From Parabacteroides massiliensis (GTDB lineage: Bacteria > Bacteroidota > Bacteroidia > Bacteroidales > Tannerellaceae): a DNA stretch of 64,000 nt. The notes beneath the pieces were generated by a model that saw only the letters and a list, made by a program, of their open reading frames with translations, did not search any database and was not told where the DNA came from. Of the stretch, positions 38,286 to 46,593 are shown piece after piece. The stretch spans positions 1 through 64,000 of the forward strand of contig NZ_LT700190.1 of the NCBI RefSeq assembly GCF_900155425.1, in the 5' to 3' direction. Positions within the stretch are counted from its first letter, which is position 1, and each line of letters begins with the position of its first letter. The position numbers and the translations under genes are program-made.

Positions 38286-39080
38286 TTACTTGAATATTAG
38301 CACACCCAACGAAGTGAGGAATGAAGCGACGCTGATCCATAGCGATACGGACTTCACGTTATTCTCGTTGATGGTGCTCTGACCGGCACGCATCTTATTG
38401 GGCTGCACATAAATCACATCGTTTTGCTTCAAATAGTAGACCGGAGATTTAAAAATGTCCTTACTACGAAGATCTACCCAGTGGGTGACACGCTCACCGT
38501 TTTCCTCGCGGATGACAAAGATAGCATCACGTTTACCGGTAATGGTCAAGTCGCCCGCCATGCTGATGGCTTCAAGCAAAGTGATCTGGTCTTTGGTTAT
38601 GTTGTACTTGCCGGGGGTTTTTACCTCACCTAACACGGAGAAATAGAGATTCATGAACTCTACGGTCACTACCGGATCTTTCACCAAGTCCTCTTCCATC
38701 AGCCGTTTCTTGATAAGGGCGGCAATCTGGCTTTTGGTCATACCGGCAATATGAAGCGTACCAATGACCGGAAAGTCTATGTTTCCCTTGTCATCGAGCG
38801 TGTAACCGGATATTTCACCATTATTGTTGCTACTACGTAAATCGGTAGTTCCTGCCCGATACTGGACACGTGTCAGGTTGAACAACGCTGCCAACTGCGG
38901 GTCTTTACTGGATACCATGATGGAAATTTGGTCCTTGGGCTGCACGGTGATGTCTCTTGCACCCACAATCGCTTCAGGCTGATTCACAGCAATGTCTTGA
39001 AAGTAAAGAATCTCCTTCGAAGTGTGACAGGATGTAAACAACACTATCGCAAAGAGATAAATCAAAAATCGATTCTTCAT
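38286..39080 (-). CDS. wza: Wza-like polysaccharide export lipoprotein
   Basis: About 264 residues from the ATG at 39080, which places lipobox FTSC at Cys18 (an upstream in-frame start would bury the signal). The polysaccharide export domain is seen in DITVQPKDQISIMVSSKDPQ, IDFPVIGTLHIAGMTKSQIA, VTVEFMNLYFSVLGEVKTPG and the SLBB-like KYNITKDQITLLEAISMAGD. A C-terminal hydrophobic helix ends the protein (LWISVASFLTSLGVLIFK). It forms the outer-membrane channel. Lies between upxY and wzc in the normal order. Confidence 0.94.
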   Translation of the reverse strand: MKNRFLIYLFAIVLFTSCHTSKEILYFQDIAVNQPEAIVGARDITVQPKDQISIMVSSKDPQLAALFNLTRVQYRAGTTDLRSSNNNGEISGYTLDDKGNIDFPVIGTLHIAGMTKSQIAALIKKRLMEEDLVKDPVVTVEFMNLYFSVLGEVKTPGKYNITKDQITLLEAISMAGDLTITGKRDAIFVIREENGERVTHWVDLRSKDIFKSPVYYLKQNDVIYVQPNKMRAGQSTINENNVKSVSLWISVASFLTSLGVLIFK

Positions 39081-39172
39081 ATTTATATCTGTACAGTTTA
39101 TATTATTTCTAATTTGTAATTTCAATTAATTTTTATCGTAATTTTTGCGAAGTCCCGTAAAAGCCAGCGGTT

Positions 39173-39745
39173 TTAGGAAAGAACTTCAATCAGATCGGGG
39201 TGCACCTCAGCGGAAACGGCCATGACACCCTCCAATAGGACAACCACCCTACGGTTTCTCTTGCCCTGCACCCGCACAAACATGCCCTTCACGTTATCGA
39301 ACTTGCCACCGTGGATACATACACGCATTCCTCTTTTCAAGTCTATCTCTTCGGGCCTATAATAAACAGTGTCCTCCTCATAATGAGAAGCTATCTTGAT
39401 GAAGCTGTCCATCTGGTCATCCGGTACGGTAATATATTCCGCCCCCGTGCTCTTTTCCCACATGGCGAATTGCAAGAAATTGTATCGTTTCTTGAATTCA
39501 GTGATCTGCGAATGGCTGGCGTGGACGAAAAGCAGACTCGGTATAACCGGCACCAACTTTTTTGACTTCACTCCATGATAAGTTCTTACGGCATAATGTT
39601 TCGGGATAAAATATTCCAAACCATATTCCTTGTCTTTCAGCCTGTCCTCTGCCATTTTCTCATTCTTGTAGGCGCGCATGACGAACCATCGGACCTGCCT
39701 TTTTTCCTCCGCTGTAAAAAGACTCGTACTCATATTCCGAAACAT
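39173..39745 (-). CDS. upxY: UpxY-family NusG-like transcription antiterminator of the capsule operon
   Basis: 190 residues. WFVMRAYKNEKMAEDRL is the NusG N-terminal start of UpxY proteins, VIPSLLFVHASHSQI the middle, and the C-terminal KOW-like part contains VCIHGGKFDNVKGMFVRVQG. UpxY proteins load onto RNA polymerase at their own operon's leader and prevent premature stop. It is the first gene of the operon. No UpxZ gene, the usual trans-inhibitor, follows. A hairpin in the leader (39773-39796) is a candidate target. The ATG at 39733 is an alternative start. Confidence 0.93.
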   Translation of the reverse strand: MFRNMSTSLFTAEEKRQVRWFVMRAYKNEKMAEDRLKDKEYGLEYFIPKHYAVRTYHGVKSKKLVPVIPSLLFVHASHSQITEFKKRYNFLQFAMWEKSTGAEYITVPDDQMDSFIKIASHYEEDTVYYRPEEIDLKRGMRVCIHGGKFDNVKGMFVRVQGKRNRRVVVLLEGVMAVSAEVHPDLIEVLS

Positions 39746-39746
39746 T

Positions 39747-39875
39747 TTATAGGTGTGGATATAACCCTAGTTCATGCCAACCTACATATTGGCATGTATT
39801 ACAATGGATTACGTTCCCTTTTCTCATAATATCCATTGTTAGTTCCATACTTTTGACAAAGTGTACAGACCTCAT
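39747..39875 (-). CDS. Small leader reading frame upstream of upxY
   Basis: 42 codons (MRSVHFVKSMELTMDIMRKG at the start, then a CxxC pair in HCNTCQYVGWHELG). Its TAA is separated by one base from the upxY ATG, the spacing of coupled genes. It starts just downstream of the left arm of the first invertible promoter segment, so it would be at the 5' end of the capsule transcript. It could be a leader peptide that controls upxY translation, or chance. Codon use cannot settle it. Confidence 0.35.
   Translation of the reverse strand: MRSVHFVKSMELTMDIMRKGNVIHCNTCQYVGWHELGLYPHL
39773..39796 (-). promoter_or_regulatory. Hairpin in the upxY leader
   Basis: Perfect 8-base arms CATGCCAA and TTGGCATG with an 8-base loop, 28 bases before the upxY start. 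In the known UpxY model, polymerase pauses or stops in the leader until UpxY acts; this hairpin is the clearest candidate site. Confidence 0.5.
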
Positions 39876-39896
39876 TTCCGGGGCTTCCGTCACTAC

Positions 39897-40110
39897 TTCT
39901 CTTGGCAAGAGAAATATCCGGGGATCATATTTTACGTAACTGGTTGACGAACAGATAGAAATACGGAACGGCATTATGGTACTTATCCAACATATGTTAA
40001 GCAAATACACTCTGTATGAATGTTTTGGTTAATTTTATCACCCGTTTTCTATTGTTTTTTCAATATTTTACGTAATTTTGCGCATTGTAATATTTCTCTT
40101 GCCAAGAAAA
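39897..40110. promoter_or_regulatory. Invertible promoter segment 1 upstream of the capsule operon
   Basis: 21-base inverted arms at 39897-39917 and 40090-40110 match at 20 positions; the core is TTCTCTTGGCAAGAGAA, itself palindromic. Between them, at 40073-40080, lies TAATTTTG, which fits the Bacteroidales -7 box TAnnTTTG and reads to the right, with a weak ATTG -33 at 40051. The -7 box ends 9 bases before the right arm, so the transcript would start near that arm. The capsule genes are read to the left, so in this orientation the promoter points away (OFF). Inversion would place the box at about 39927-39934, reading into upxY. Confidence 0.78.
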
Positions 40111-40255
40111 CGAGCCATATGCTCAACAATTTTTATTGTATTACAAAACGCCTTCAAAAATCCTTTTTTAAAAACATCCGGTTTTAAATTGTCAATAAGA
40201 ATATCTCCAACGGTATCCTGCCGCTATATTGACAGTTCATGGATCTTTTCTGGTA

Positions 40256-40459
40256 CTTTTCTTTTTAAGAGAAATACCGGAAAGGGATAGTTCTGATAAT
40301 CAGATGCTATATATGGAACCTGACAAGGATTTGTTTGACAATTAAACCGGAATTTGAAACATTTTCTTTCGAAGAAAACTGTTTTTTATCATACAGGTGG
40401 ATATTTTCCTATATTTTACCTATCTTTGCAATGTCTAATATTTCTCTTAAAAAGAGAAG
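40256..40459. promoter_or_regulatory. Invertible promoter segment 2, a paralogue of segment 1
   Basis: 21-base inverted arms at 40256-40276 and 40439-40459 match at 20 positions; the core is TTTTTAAGAGAAATA and its complement. They share the TATTTCTCTT...AAGA frame with segment 1 but have TTAAAAA in place of TTGCC at the centre. TATCTTTG at 40421-40428 fits the -7 box and again reads to the right, 10 bases before the right arm. The same geometry in both segments argues against chance. It lies 53 bases past the end of the recombinase gene. Confidence 0.72.
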
Positions 40460-40511
40460 CAGGATTGGTATAGCCTTTTATTCAGTATTCTGCGTGTCGC
40501 ATTTGTTCCCG

Positions 40512-41726
40512 TTATAAAGATTTAAGTATGATGTCATTTGCTTTGTCTACCTGTGAGGTGTCCAGTGAGGCGAGGTAGATTTTGGTCGTGTTCTCCGAAT
40601 CATGTCCCATCGCCTCGCTGATGGTTGCCAGCGGGACATTTTTGCTTCTGGCAATACTCGCCCAGGCATGGCGCGCTACATACATCGTGAGCGGCATGCC
40701 GAGCCCGAGCCGTTTCCCAAGTTCTTTGAGTTTCCCGTTGATGAAATGCGCTGTGCTCCTGTACTGCCGCACGGCATCCTTAGCCGTATCTTTGATGACC
40801 GGAAAAAGGTAGGGGCTGTCATTATGGCCATACCTGTCCAGTATCTCCTGCATGGGTTTCTCCCATTTAATGGACAGACGCCGTCCGGTTTTCTGCCTGC
40901 GGTAGGTTAGCACACCGCTCTTCAGATCAGCTTTTTTCAGGTAGGCAATGTCAACGAACGACATGCCACGGGTATAAAAGCTCAGCATGAACATGTCCCT
41001 GGCGTATTCCATGCCCGGAGAAATGCGAAGGTCCAGATCGCGTATCATGCGGATCACTTTCAACGGAACAGCACGTTTTACGGTCTTGTCTATCCCGGTG
41101 TAGACATGTTTGAAAGGGCTGCGCTGTATCGTCAGTTCCTTGTCCACCGCACGGTTGTAGACGGCACGCAGGTTCCGCATATAATAGGAGGTGCTGTTCG
41201 GACATATTCCCTTATCCTTCAGCCATGCCTCGTATTCCAGCATGAGGGTAGAACCGATATCCTCCAGCGGGATGTCGCCGTCCCTACCCCAAAAGCGCGT
41301 GAAGCTGTTCAGTACGGTGGTATACCTTTCAGCGGTGCGCTTCTTGCCGACACGCTCCAGTTCCTCTACTAGCCTCTTTCCGAAGGCCATGAAATTATAG
41401 CTGTCAGCAGGAGGCGGGTTGTGAAAAAATTCCACAACCCTGTCGGCAGGATAGGTACCACCGGACCGTTCCAGTCCGGCGATGATACTTTCCAGACGGC
41501 GAACGTCTTTTTTCATCCGCTCCTTTAACGCAAGCAGAAGGCTTCTTCTGGCATCATCGGATACCGACAGTATGATTTCCGATGCATGTTCGTCCCATTC
41601 CGACGGGAAAATCTTGTAACCGGTGTTGATCTGACGTGCCACCCTTCCATGAATAATCTGGAAATAAAGCGTCCCTTCCCTGCCTTCCACGGAAGAGGGT
41701 CTGAATTTGGTTCTGATTGTTGCCAT
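40512..41726 (-). CDS. Tyrosine recombinase, probable invertase of the capsule promoter segments
   Basis: 404 residues with an N-terminal arm-binding domain, a SAM-like core-binding domain (about 105-200) and a catalytic domain. Active-site residues: R253 in YTRGMSFVDI, K279 in RRQKTGRRLS, then Y349-V-A-R352-H353 where most integrases have HxxRH, H375 in MGHD and nucleophile Y384 in KIYLASL. The YVARH form is, from memory, typical of Bacteroidales DNA invertases rather than of transposon integrases. It sits directly upstream of the two inverted-repeat cassettes and upxY on the same strand, the arrangement known for Parabacteroides capsule loci. It also lies 7 bases from a mobilization gene, so its transcript may come from there. 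Confidence 0.9.
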   Translation of the reverse strand: MATIRTKFRPSSVEGREGTLYFQIIHGRVARQINTGYKIFPSEWDEHASEIILSVSDDARRSLLLALKERMKKDVRRLESIIAGLERSGGTYPADRVVEFFHNPPPADSYNFMAFGKRLVEELERVGKKRTAERYTTVLNSFTRFWGRDGDIPLEDIGSTLMLEYEAWLKDKGICPNSTSYYMRNLRAVYNRAVDKELTIQRSPFKHVYTGIDKTVKRAVPLKVIRMIRDLDLRISPGMEYARDMFMLSFYTRGMSFVDIAYLKKADLKSGVLTYRRQKTGRRLSIKWEKPMQEILDRYGHNDSPYLFPVIKDTAKDAVRQYRSTAHFINGKLKELGKRLGLGMPLTMYVARHAWASIARSKNVPLATISEAMGHDSENTTKIYLASLDTSQVDKANDIILKSL

Positions 41727-41733
41727 TGTACAG

Positions 41734-42495
41734 TCATTTTAAATTTGGATTGTCCAGTTGCTTTCTGATTTCCTGTGCCTCCCTGAACAGCCGGTGCGCC
41801 AGACTGTCCTTGTAGGCCGCCATTTCATGATTACGGATGCGATTCCTGACCGAGTCCTCAAAAGCGGTCACCAGCTTTTCCACACGCCGGATCTTTTCCT
41901 CGTCTCGCTCGATGGTAAAATGCTTCTCAAGGAAGGCGATGTCTGGATCATCCCCCGGCAGACAGATCCTGATGGCTCGGTATTTCAAATCGGCATCCTT
42001 CAAAAGCCGATTCTTGCGGAACTGGTTGCAGTTGGTCCAGACGGAAATGATCAGTGCCAAAAACAGTGCTGAAGCTGTCGTTACCACTGCCTTGGATGCG
42101 CTTTCCAGACGGTAGGTCACCAGTCTGCGCTCCGGTTCCTTTCTCTGCCGGACCATTTTCTCGTCCAGCCGTTTCATTGCCTCCCATATGGCCTGGCTGT
42201 CCTGTCGCAGGCAGTCCCTTGTCCTTTCCATTTCCCCGGCAAACGTTTCGGCAGACAACGGCCTACCTTCCGACAAACGGACAATATGGCTATGTACCGT
42301 TGCAATTTCTGAGCCGATTTTCTCCACTGCGGATTGCTGGCGTTCCAGACGGATTTTCAGTTCCGCAATCCCTTCCGGGGAAATGGTCCGGTTTTCAACT
42401 ATGGGGCTTGTGCCTTCCACGGGCAGTGCCTCCACTTTCTTCTCGATCCTTTCAAGGCATCCATAGATGCCTTCCAAATAATTTTCCTGTTTCAT
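41734..42495 (-). CDS. Coiled-coil membrane protein of the mobilization module
   Basis: 253 residues. Long heptad-rich N-terminal region (about 5-120), one membrane helix near 135-155 (VVTTASALFLALIISVWTN), then a charged helical C-terminus. Proteins of this kind follow the relaxase in Bacteroidales mobilizable elements; the function is not known. It lies 30 bases after the relaxase gene and 7 bases before the recombinase start, suggesting one transcript. Confidence 0.75.
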   Translation of the reverse strand: MKQENYLEGIYGCLERIEKKVEALPVEGTSPIVENRTISPEGIAELKIRLERQQSAVEKIGSEIATVHSHIVRLSEGRPLSAETFAGEMERTRDCLRQDSQAIWEAMKRLDEKMVRQRKEPERRLVTYRLESASKAVVTTASALFLALIISVWTNCNQFRKNRLLKDADLKYRAIRICLPGDDPDIAFLEKHFTIERDEEKIRRVEKLVTAFEDSVRNRIRNHEMAAYKDSLAHRLFREAQEIRKQLDNPNLK

Positions 42496-42525
42496 CTTTC
42501 AAAGTTTTTTCGTTATACATATGGT

Positions 42526-43446
42526 TCACAAACTCCTTCCTTTCCTGCGCTTCTTCTTTCTCCGCAGGCGTTCCGCCTCTTTCTCGTCCTCCGTCGGTGC
42601 CACCGACGGCATGAACACGCCGCCCGTACCGGTGACTTCGACCAGGTTATCAATAATAGAACCATGACTTTGTTCATGGTACGGTTGCTTTTGGGAAACG
42701 TCATTTTCCAGGGACGTGACATGGTTATGGTCCAATGCCGCATCCAGCCTTGACCAGCTGAAACTGCGGTCAATCTCACTCCCCTTGAATGACTGGTTAT
42801 CCTTGATAAAGCGGATGCCCTGCACTTCATTAGTGTTTCCCTTATACTTGAATTCCATTTCCACGCCCATTTTTAAGAGCTTATTTTGAAATTCTTTCCA
42901 TGTATTTGCACTCCTCAAAGCTTCCTTAACCGCACGATATATCTCGTATTTCACCCTTTCAGAAGCGTGCAGCTTTTCCGTTTTAACGGACTGTTTGCCT
43001 TCGGAATAGGTGAGTGAATACTTGTCCTTGAGCATTTTCGTCACCCTCTCGTTGCGCCTAAAATCGTTGCTGTCGGAAATCACCTTCCCGTCGAAGTCCA
43101 CCCGGTTGAAGACGATGTGGCAGTGCGGGTTGTCCGTCCCGTGATGCCTCACCACGATGAACTGCGTGTTCCGTATCCCCATCAGCTTCAGGTATTCCTC
43201 CGCCAGACTTGCCATGAACGCGTCGGTCAGCCTCGGCGCGTCCTCCGGCTTGAAGCTGAGCGCGATGTGCCCTACCGGCTTCGCCACGTCCGGATTCAGC
43301 AGGCATTGCCACCGGAAGCTGTGTGCCATCTCCTCCGCCGTTCCCAGCAGCACGCCTTCCGAGGCGATGATTTTTGCGTCGTCCTTCTGTGTCACGTAAC
43401 GTATGCAGCCGCCGAACGAGCGGCCTTTTTTGATCTTTCCTATCAT
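42526..43446 (-). CDS. Relaxase / mobilization nuclease (MobA/VirD2-like)
   Basis: 306 residues. MIGKIKKGRSFGGCIRYVTQ is the conserved start with a tyrosine, and HHGTDNPHCHIVFNRV is the metal-binding HxH motif of relaxases. The C-terminal part is lysine- and arginine-rich. It nicks oriT and leads the DNA strand into a conjugation channel supplied by another element. It starts 4 bases after the end of the MobC-like gene, the classic relaxosome pair. Confidence 0.93.
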   Translation of the reverse strand: MIGKIKKGRSFGGCIRYVTQKDDAKIIASEGVLLGTAEEMAHSFRWQCLLNPDVAKPVGHIALSFKPEDAPRLTDAFMASLAEEYLKLMGIRNTQFIVVRHHGTDNPHCHIVFNRVDFDGKVISDSNDFRRNERVTKMLKDKYSLTYSEGKQSVKTEKLHASERVKYEIYRAVKEALRSANTWKEFQNKLLKMGVEMEFKYKGNTNEVQGIRFIKDNQSFKGSEIDRSFSWSRLDAALDHNHVTSLENDVSQKQPYHEQSHGSIIDNLVEVTGTGGVFMPSVAPTEDEKEAERLRRKKKRRKGRSL

Positions 43447-43450
43447 GAGG

Positions 43451-43855
43451 CTATCCTCCTTTCGGTCTGTAATCGTCCATGATCCGCTTCAGCTTTCCCA
43501 GCAGCCCGTCTATCAGCAGCCTTGTCCTGTAAAAGCCTGTCTGGTGCGAGAGCTTTGTCAGCTGGTTCAGATTGTTCGCCATTCCCGCCAGGCTGCGCAG
43601 CAGCGCATTCTCTTCAGGCGTATGCCTTGCCGTAACGGTGGCCGCCAGTGCCGCCTCCCTGATATAAACCGCCAGACTCCGGCCGGACTTCCCTGCCCTG
43701 AATCTGAGAGCCTCGTAGCTGACGGGGGAGAACTTCACTGTCACTCCCTTGGTCAGCTTCCGCGTCCTGCCCAGTGCCGGACGGCCGCGTTTTTTCTTCA
43801 TCTCATTCATATCCTTTGTCATATGTTTTTTCTTTTTCGTCCGTACTTCTTTCAT
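43451..43855 (-). CDS. MobC-like relaxosome accessory protein
   Basis: About 134 residues from the ATG at 43855; longer in-frame starts would add a Pro- and Cys-rich stretch unlike the family. KKRGRPALGRTRKLTKGVTV followed by a ribbon-helix-helix-like region and GMANNLNQLTKLSHQTGFYR, the MobC-type helix pair. It helps the relaxase bind oriT, which should lie in the 43856-44050 region. Confidence 0.85.
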   Translation of the reverse strand: MKEVRTKKKKHMTKDMNEMKKKRGRPALGRTRKLTKGVTVKFSPVSYEALRFRAGKSGRSLAVYIREAALAATVTARHTPEENALLRSLAGMANNLNQLTKLSHQTGFYRTRLLIDGLLGKLKRIMDDYRPKGG

Positions 43856-44050
43856 TCCAAAATCTGCGACCGGCGGGAGTGGATTTACCCTCCCTGCAAC
43901 CGCCGGGCGCTGGGGAGCAAGGGTTTTCGGGAATCCGGAAACATAACCTTGCTCCCCCCACAGAAAAATCCCCCCGCATTTTCCACATTGAAGCGGGTAC
44001 ACAGGGGACGGTGCATACATCGGGTACACTCCACGCCCGGTTACAGGCTG

Positions 44051-44545
44051 TCAGATTTTTCTCCACTGCTCGATGTCCCCACGGTAGGCGGCAAGATGCT
44101 CCCTGGCAAGGTTCTCCAGCAGTCCGGAAACGCTCATGCCACGCCCGCCGAGCCTGCGGACGACGGCGTCCAGTTCGTCCCTCACATCCTCACTGACGAA
44201 CACCGTCTTGCGGTTCCTGATCTTCGGGACGGTGAGGTATGTTTCCCGGTACTCCTCCAGCGAGGCCCTGCGCTGCCTGCCGCTCGTCCTTCTTCTCACG
44301 GGGTCTTCCGGTTCCGGCGGGGTGTCCTTTCTTCCCGCCTCCCCGGACACCTCCTCCGCATCAGTCCCGGATGGAATCACCGGTTCCGCATCCGTACCGG
44401 TGGATTCCCCCGGACCGGGTTCCATCATGAGTCTTTCCCACCACCCGTCGTGGCCGGGGCTAGGACTACGACCGTTCTTTCTGTCTGCGGTTTCGGATGC
44501 CGCCGTTTTCTTTCCTCTTGGTTTTTCAGTCGGTTCACTTTTCAT
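44051..44545 (-). CDS. DUF3408-family protein
   Basis: 164 residues: a disordered, Pro-, Glu- and Arg-rich N-terminal half, then a compact ribbon-helix-helix-like end with NRKTVFVSEDVRDELDAVVR and GMSVSGLLENLAREHL. DUF3408 proteins are found next to mobilization and conjugation genes of Bacteroidales elements and are thought to bind DNA. High GC compared with the capsule genes to the left. Confidence 0.82.
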   Translation of the reverse strand: MKSEPTEKPRGKKTAASETADRKNGRSPSPGHDGWWERLMMEPGPGESTGTDAEPVIPSGTDAEEVSGEAGRKDTPPEPEDPVRRRTSGRQRRASLEEYRETYLTVPKIRNRKTVFVSEDVRDELDAVVRRLGGRGMSVSGLLENLAREHLAAYRGDIEQWRKI

Positions 44546-45105
44546 TGTACATGGATTTTAGATGGTTGATACTGTGGGCACGGTCTACCCGTTTGCCCGG
44601 TTGTCGGAAGCAAATAAAACGATAATAACAAGTGCTGTGAAACGGACGGGTCCGATTGGCGGGGTTTGCCGTGTTATTCATATTGTTGGATCGGTCTGAC
44701 GGTGATGACTTCACAAATATACGCACCGGAAATTCCCAAATTCCCCGGGAACGGATCTGAACGTAGTACTTCTTAGCTTACTGAAAAGTGATTAATCAAC
44801 TTTACCAAAAATGCTGTTTTTAAATTTGCCTATTACATCTGAACGCTTGCTTACTGAAAGCAAATGAATGTTAAAATCAGATTCCAATGACATCTGATGA
44901 CATATAATGACATCTGATGAAGGGCCGGAACCATATCCGGGAACAATCATTTACTTTGCGGATGAAACAAGTACGCATATGGTGTCAAAGGTAGTCATCC
45001 TGTCTTGAAATTCAGGATGTTACGCCGGGATTCACTAAATTGCGGCACGGAATCCGGATCCGAAAAGAGAATGAAACAGATGTCAAACCTGAAATTACAT
45101 TGATT
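44546..45105. other. Divergent intergenic region with 20-bp spaced direct repeats
   Basis: No gene. It separates the leftward mob genes from the rightward HTH genes. At 44886-44900 and 44906-44920 lie two identical 15-base copies of AATGACATCTGATGA with 20-base period, about two helical turns, so a protein binding both would sit on one face. A good place for regulator or excisionase binding. Confidence 0.5.
44886..44920. repeat. Two direct copies of AATGACATCTGATGA
   Basis: Copies at 44886-44900 and 44906-44920, separated by CATAT. Located 186 bases before the first excisionase-like gene. Confidence 0.7.
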
Positions 45106-45417
45106 ATGGAAATAGTGAACATTGAGGCAAGGACCTTCGAGGCGATGCTCTCAGCCTTCCGGACGTTCGCGGACCGGCTGGACAACCTCTGCCGGCTGTA
45201 CGGCGACATGGAGGAGAAGAAATGGCTGGACAACCAGGAGGTGTGCCTGCTGCTGAAGGTCAGCCCGAGAACCCTGCAGACCCTGCGTGACAACGGCACG
45301 CTGGCATATACACAGATCTGCCACAAGACTTATTACAAGCCTGGGGATGTGGAAAGTATCGTCCGAATAGTGGAAGAGCGCCGCAAGCGGGCTGAAAGCA
45401 TGGGAAAATCAATTTGA
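45106..45417 (+). CDS. Helix-turn-helix (excisionase-family) DNA-binding protein
   Basis: About 103 residues from the ATG at 45106. A helical N-terminus (FEAMLSAFRTFADRLDNLCR) precedes a winged-HTH of the MerR/Xis type: KWLDNQEVCLLLKVSPRTLQ, TLRDNGTLAYTQICHKTYYK, PGDVESIV. Such pairs of HTH genes are standard in Bacteroidales conjugative and mobilizable transposons, where some act in excision. It is followed 6 bases later by a DUF3876-like gene and then a second HTH gene. Confidence 0.87.
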   Translation: MEIVNIEARTFEAMLSAFRTFADRLDNLCRLYGDMEEKKWLDNQEVCLLLKVSPRTLQTLRDNGTLAYTQICHKTYYKPGDVESIVRIVEERRKRAESMGKSI

Positions 45418-45423
45418 GAAGCC

Positions 45424-45711
45424 ATGGGAAACGAAAGGATGATACTTTCTCCCGACAGTCTGGCAGGCGGCTGGGAAAGTCTGGACGGCAGTCCCGATTT
45501 CTACATCTTCAGGGATTCCAGCGGGGACTACCGCCTGCTGGCCTACAGCCTTGACGCGGAGTACGGGCGGGGAAGCTTCTCGCTCTACAGGATAGACGGG
45601 GACGGGGAGGGATGCCATATCCGTATCGGTACGAAAGAGTGCCGGTTCATGTCGGAGGGATGCCCCCACACCCTCCATGTCATGGGGTGGGGCCGATATA
45701 TGAGAAACTGA
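45424..45711 (+). CDS. DUF3876-like small protein
   Basis: 95 residues (SLAGGWESLDGSPDFYIFRD, YRLLAYSLDAEYGRGSFSLY, CPHTLHVMGWGRYMRN). It resembles the small beta-rich proteins that lie between the two HTH genes of Bacteroidales elements. No function known. In an operon with the HTH genes on both sides. Confidence 0.75.
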   Translation: MGNERMILSPDSLAGGWESLDGSPDFYIFRDSSGDYRLLAYSLDAEYGRGSFSLYRIDGDGEGCHIRIGTKECRFMSEGCPHTLHVMGWGRYMRN

Positions 45712-45738
45712 AAAAGTAAATGTCAAACCAACAAACAG

Positions 45739-46071
45739 ATGAGATTTATGATGAACACCGATAACCGTCTGCTCACCCGTGAGAGCAGCGAGCATATAAG
45801 AGAGTTCTTCTCCACCGTCGAACGTCTCTCCGTTTCCATGGAGCGTCTCTTTGCCGGCAGGTCACCGGCGATGGCGGGCGAGAACTTCTATACGGACCGC
45901 GAACTGGCTGAAAAGCTGAAAGTGAGCCGCCGCAGCCTGCAACAGTACCGTGACAGCGGCCTGCTTGCCTTCACCCGGCTGGGCGGCAAGATACTGTACC
46001 GTTCTTCCGATATCGAGAAGCTGCTTGACAGTTGCTACCGGGAGGCGAGAACCAGGCCGGAGGAACTTTAG
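45739..46071 (+). CDS. Second helix-turn-helix (excisionase-family) protein
   Basis: 110 residues. Helical start (ESSEHIREFFSTVERLSVSM) and a C-terminal HTH (FYTDRELAEKLKVSRRSLQQ, YRDSGLLAFTRLGGKILYRS, SDIEKLL), paralogous to the one at 45106. Ends just before a strong terminator. Confidence 0.88.
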   Translation: MRFMMNTDNRLLTRESSEHIREFFSTVERLSVSMERLFAGRSPAMAGENFYTDRELAEKLKVSRRSLQQYRDSGLLAFTRLGGKILYRSSDIEKLLDSCYREARTRPEEL

Positions 46072-46095
46072 GAAAGTTCCGTACGGGATCGTGAA

Positions 46096-46140
46096 CGAAG
46101 GGGCGACCGGTATGACAACCGACCGCCCCTTCGTTTTCTT
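46096..46140 (+). terminator. Rho-independent terminator after the HTH operon
   Basis: Arms CGAAGGGGCG (46096-46105) and CGCCCCTTCG (46124-46133) pair perfectly, extended inside by CCGGT/ACCG, and are followed by TTTTCTTTCC. It begins 25 bases after the stop of the second HTH gene. Confidence 0.85.
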
Positions 46141-46505
46141 TCCACCGGATGAACGACTTTGATTTGCTCATAAAGTATTTATACACAGAGTGTTTTCCTT
46201 TACGAATTATGATCCGGTGACAGCATTGGCATAACATGGCGGGACATGGAAACATTTTTCCGGTATGGCAATAAGATACGGGGATTCCGTTATAAAAAAA
46301 GACCCTTGTTTTATTATGTCATTATGTTATTCTGAAATTGGGGCGGGGCGTTCGTGTACCGGTGGAACGGTCCGTTCCCGTAATGGCGGCATATCCCGTA
46401 CCGGTATCATTATCCTCCGGCAATGTCGCTTCCCGGTCTTGTCGGAGTGACCTTATGCCGGCCGGTGACAACCGCATGTCCGTGCGTAAACATGGCGGCG
46501 CATAA

Positions 46506-46552
46506 AAACAGGCACATCCCCCGGGCTCCTGTCCCGTCAGATGCGCCTGTTT
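46506..46552. terminator. GC-rich hairpin between convergent transcripts
   Basis: Arms AAACAGGCACATC and GATGCGCCTGTTT pair with one mismatch. It lies 42 bases past the end of the leftward gene at 46594 and can end transcripts in both directions. The bases between 46140 and 46500 hold no gene. Confidence 0.65.
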
Positions 46553-46593
46553 CCGTCATGTCATATACAGCCGGACTCCTCCGGTCCATGCCT

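Noticed and set aside
43403-44569. 388-codon + strand frame opposite the MobC-like and DUF3408 genes
   Set aside because: Antisense shadow; Pro-, Arg- and Ser-rich with no domain, while the - strand genes match known families.
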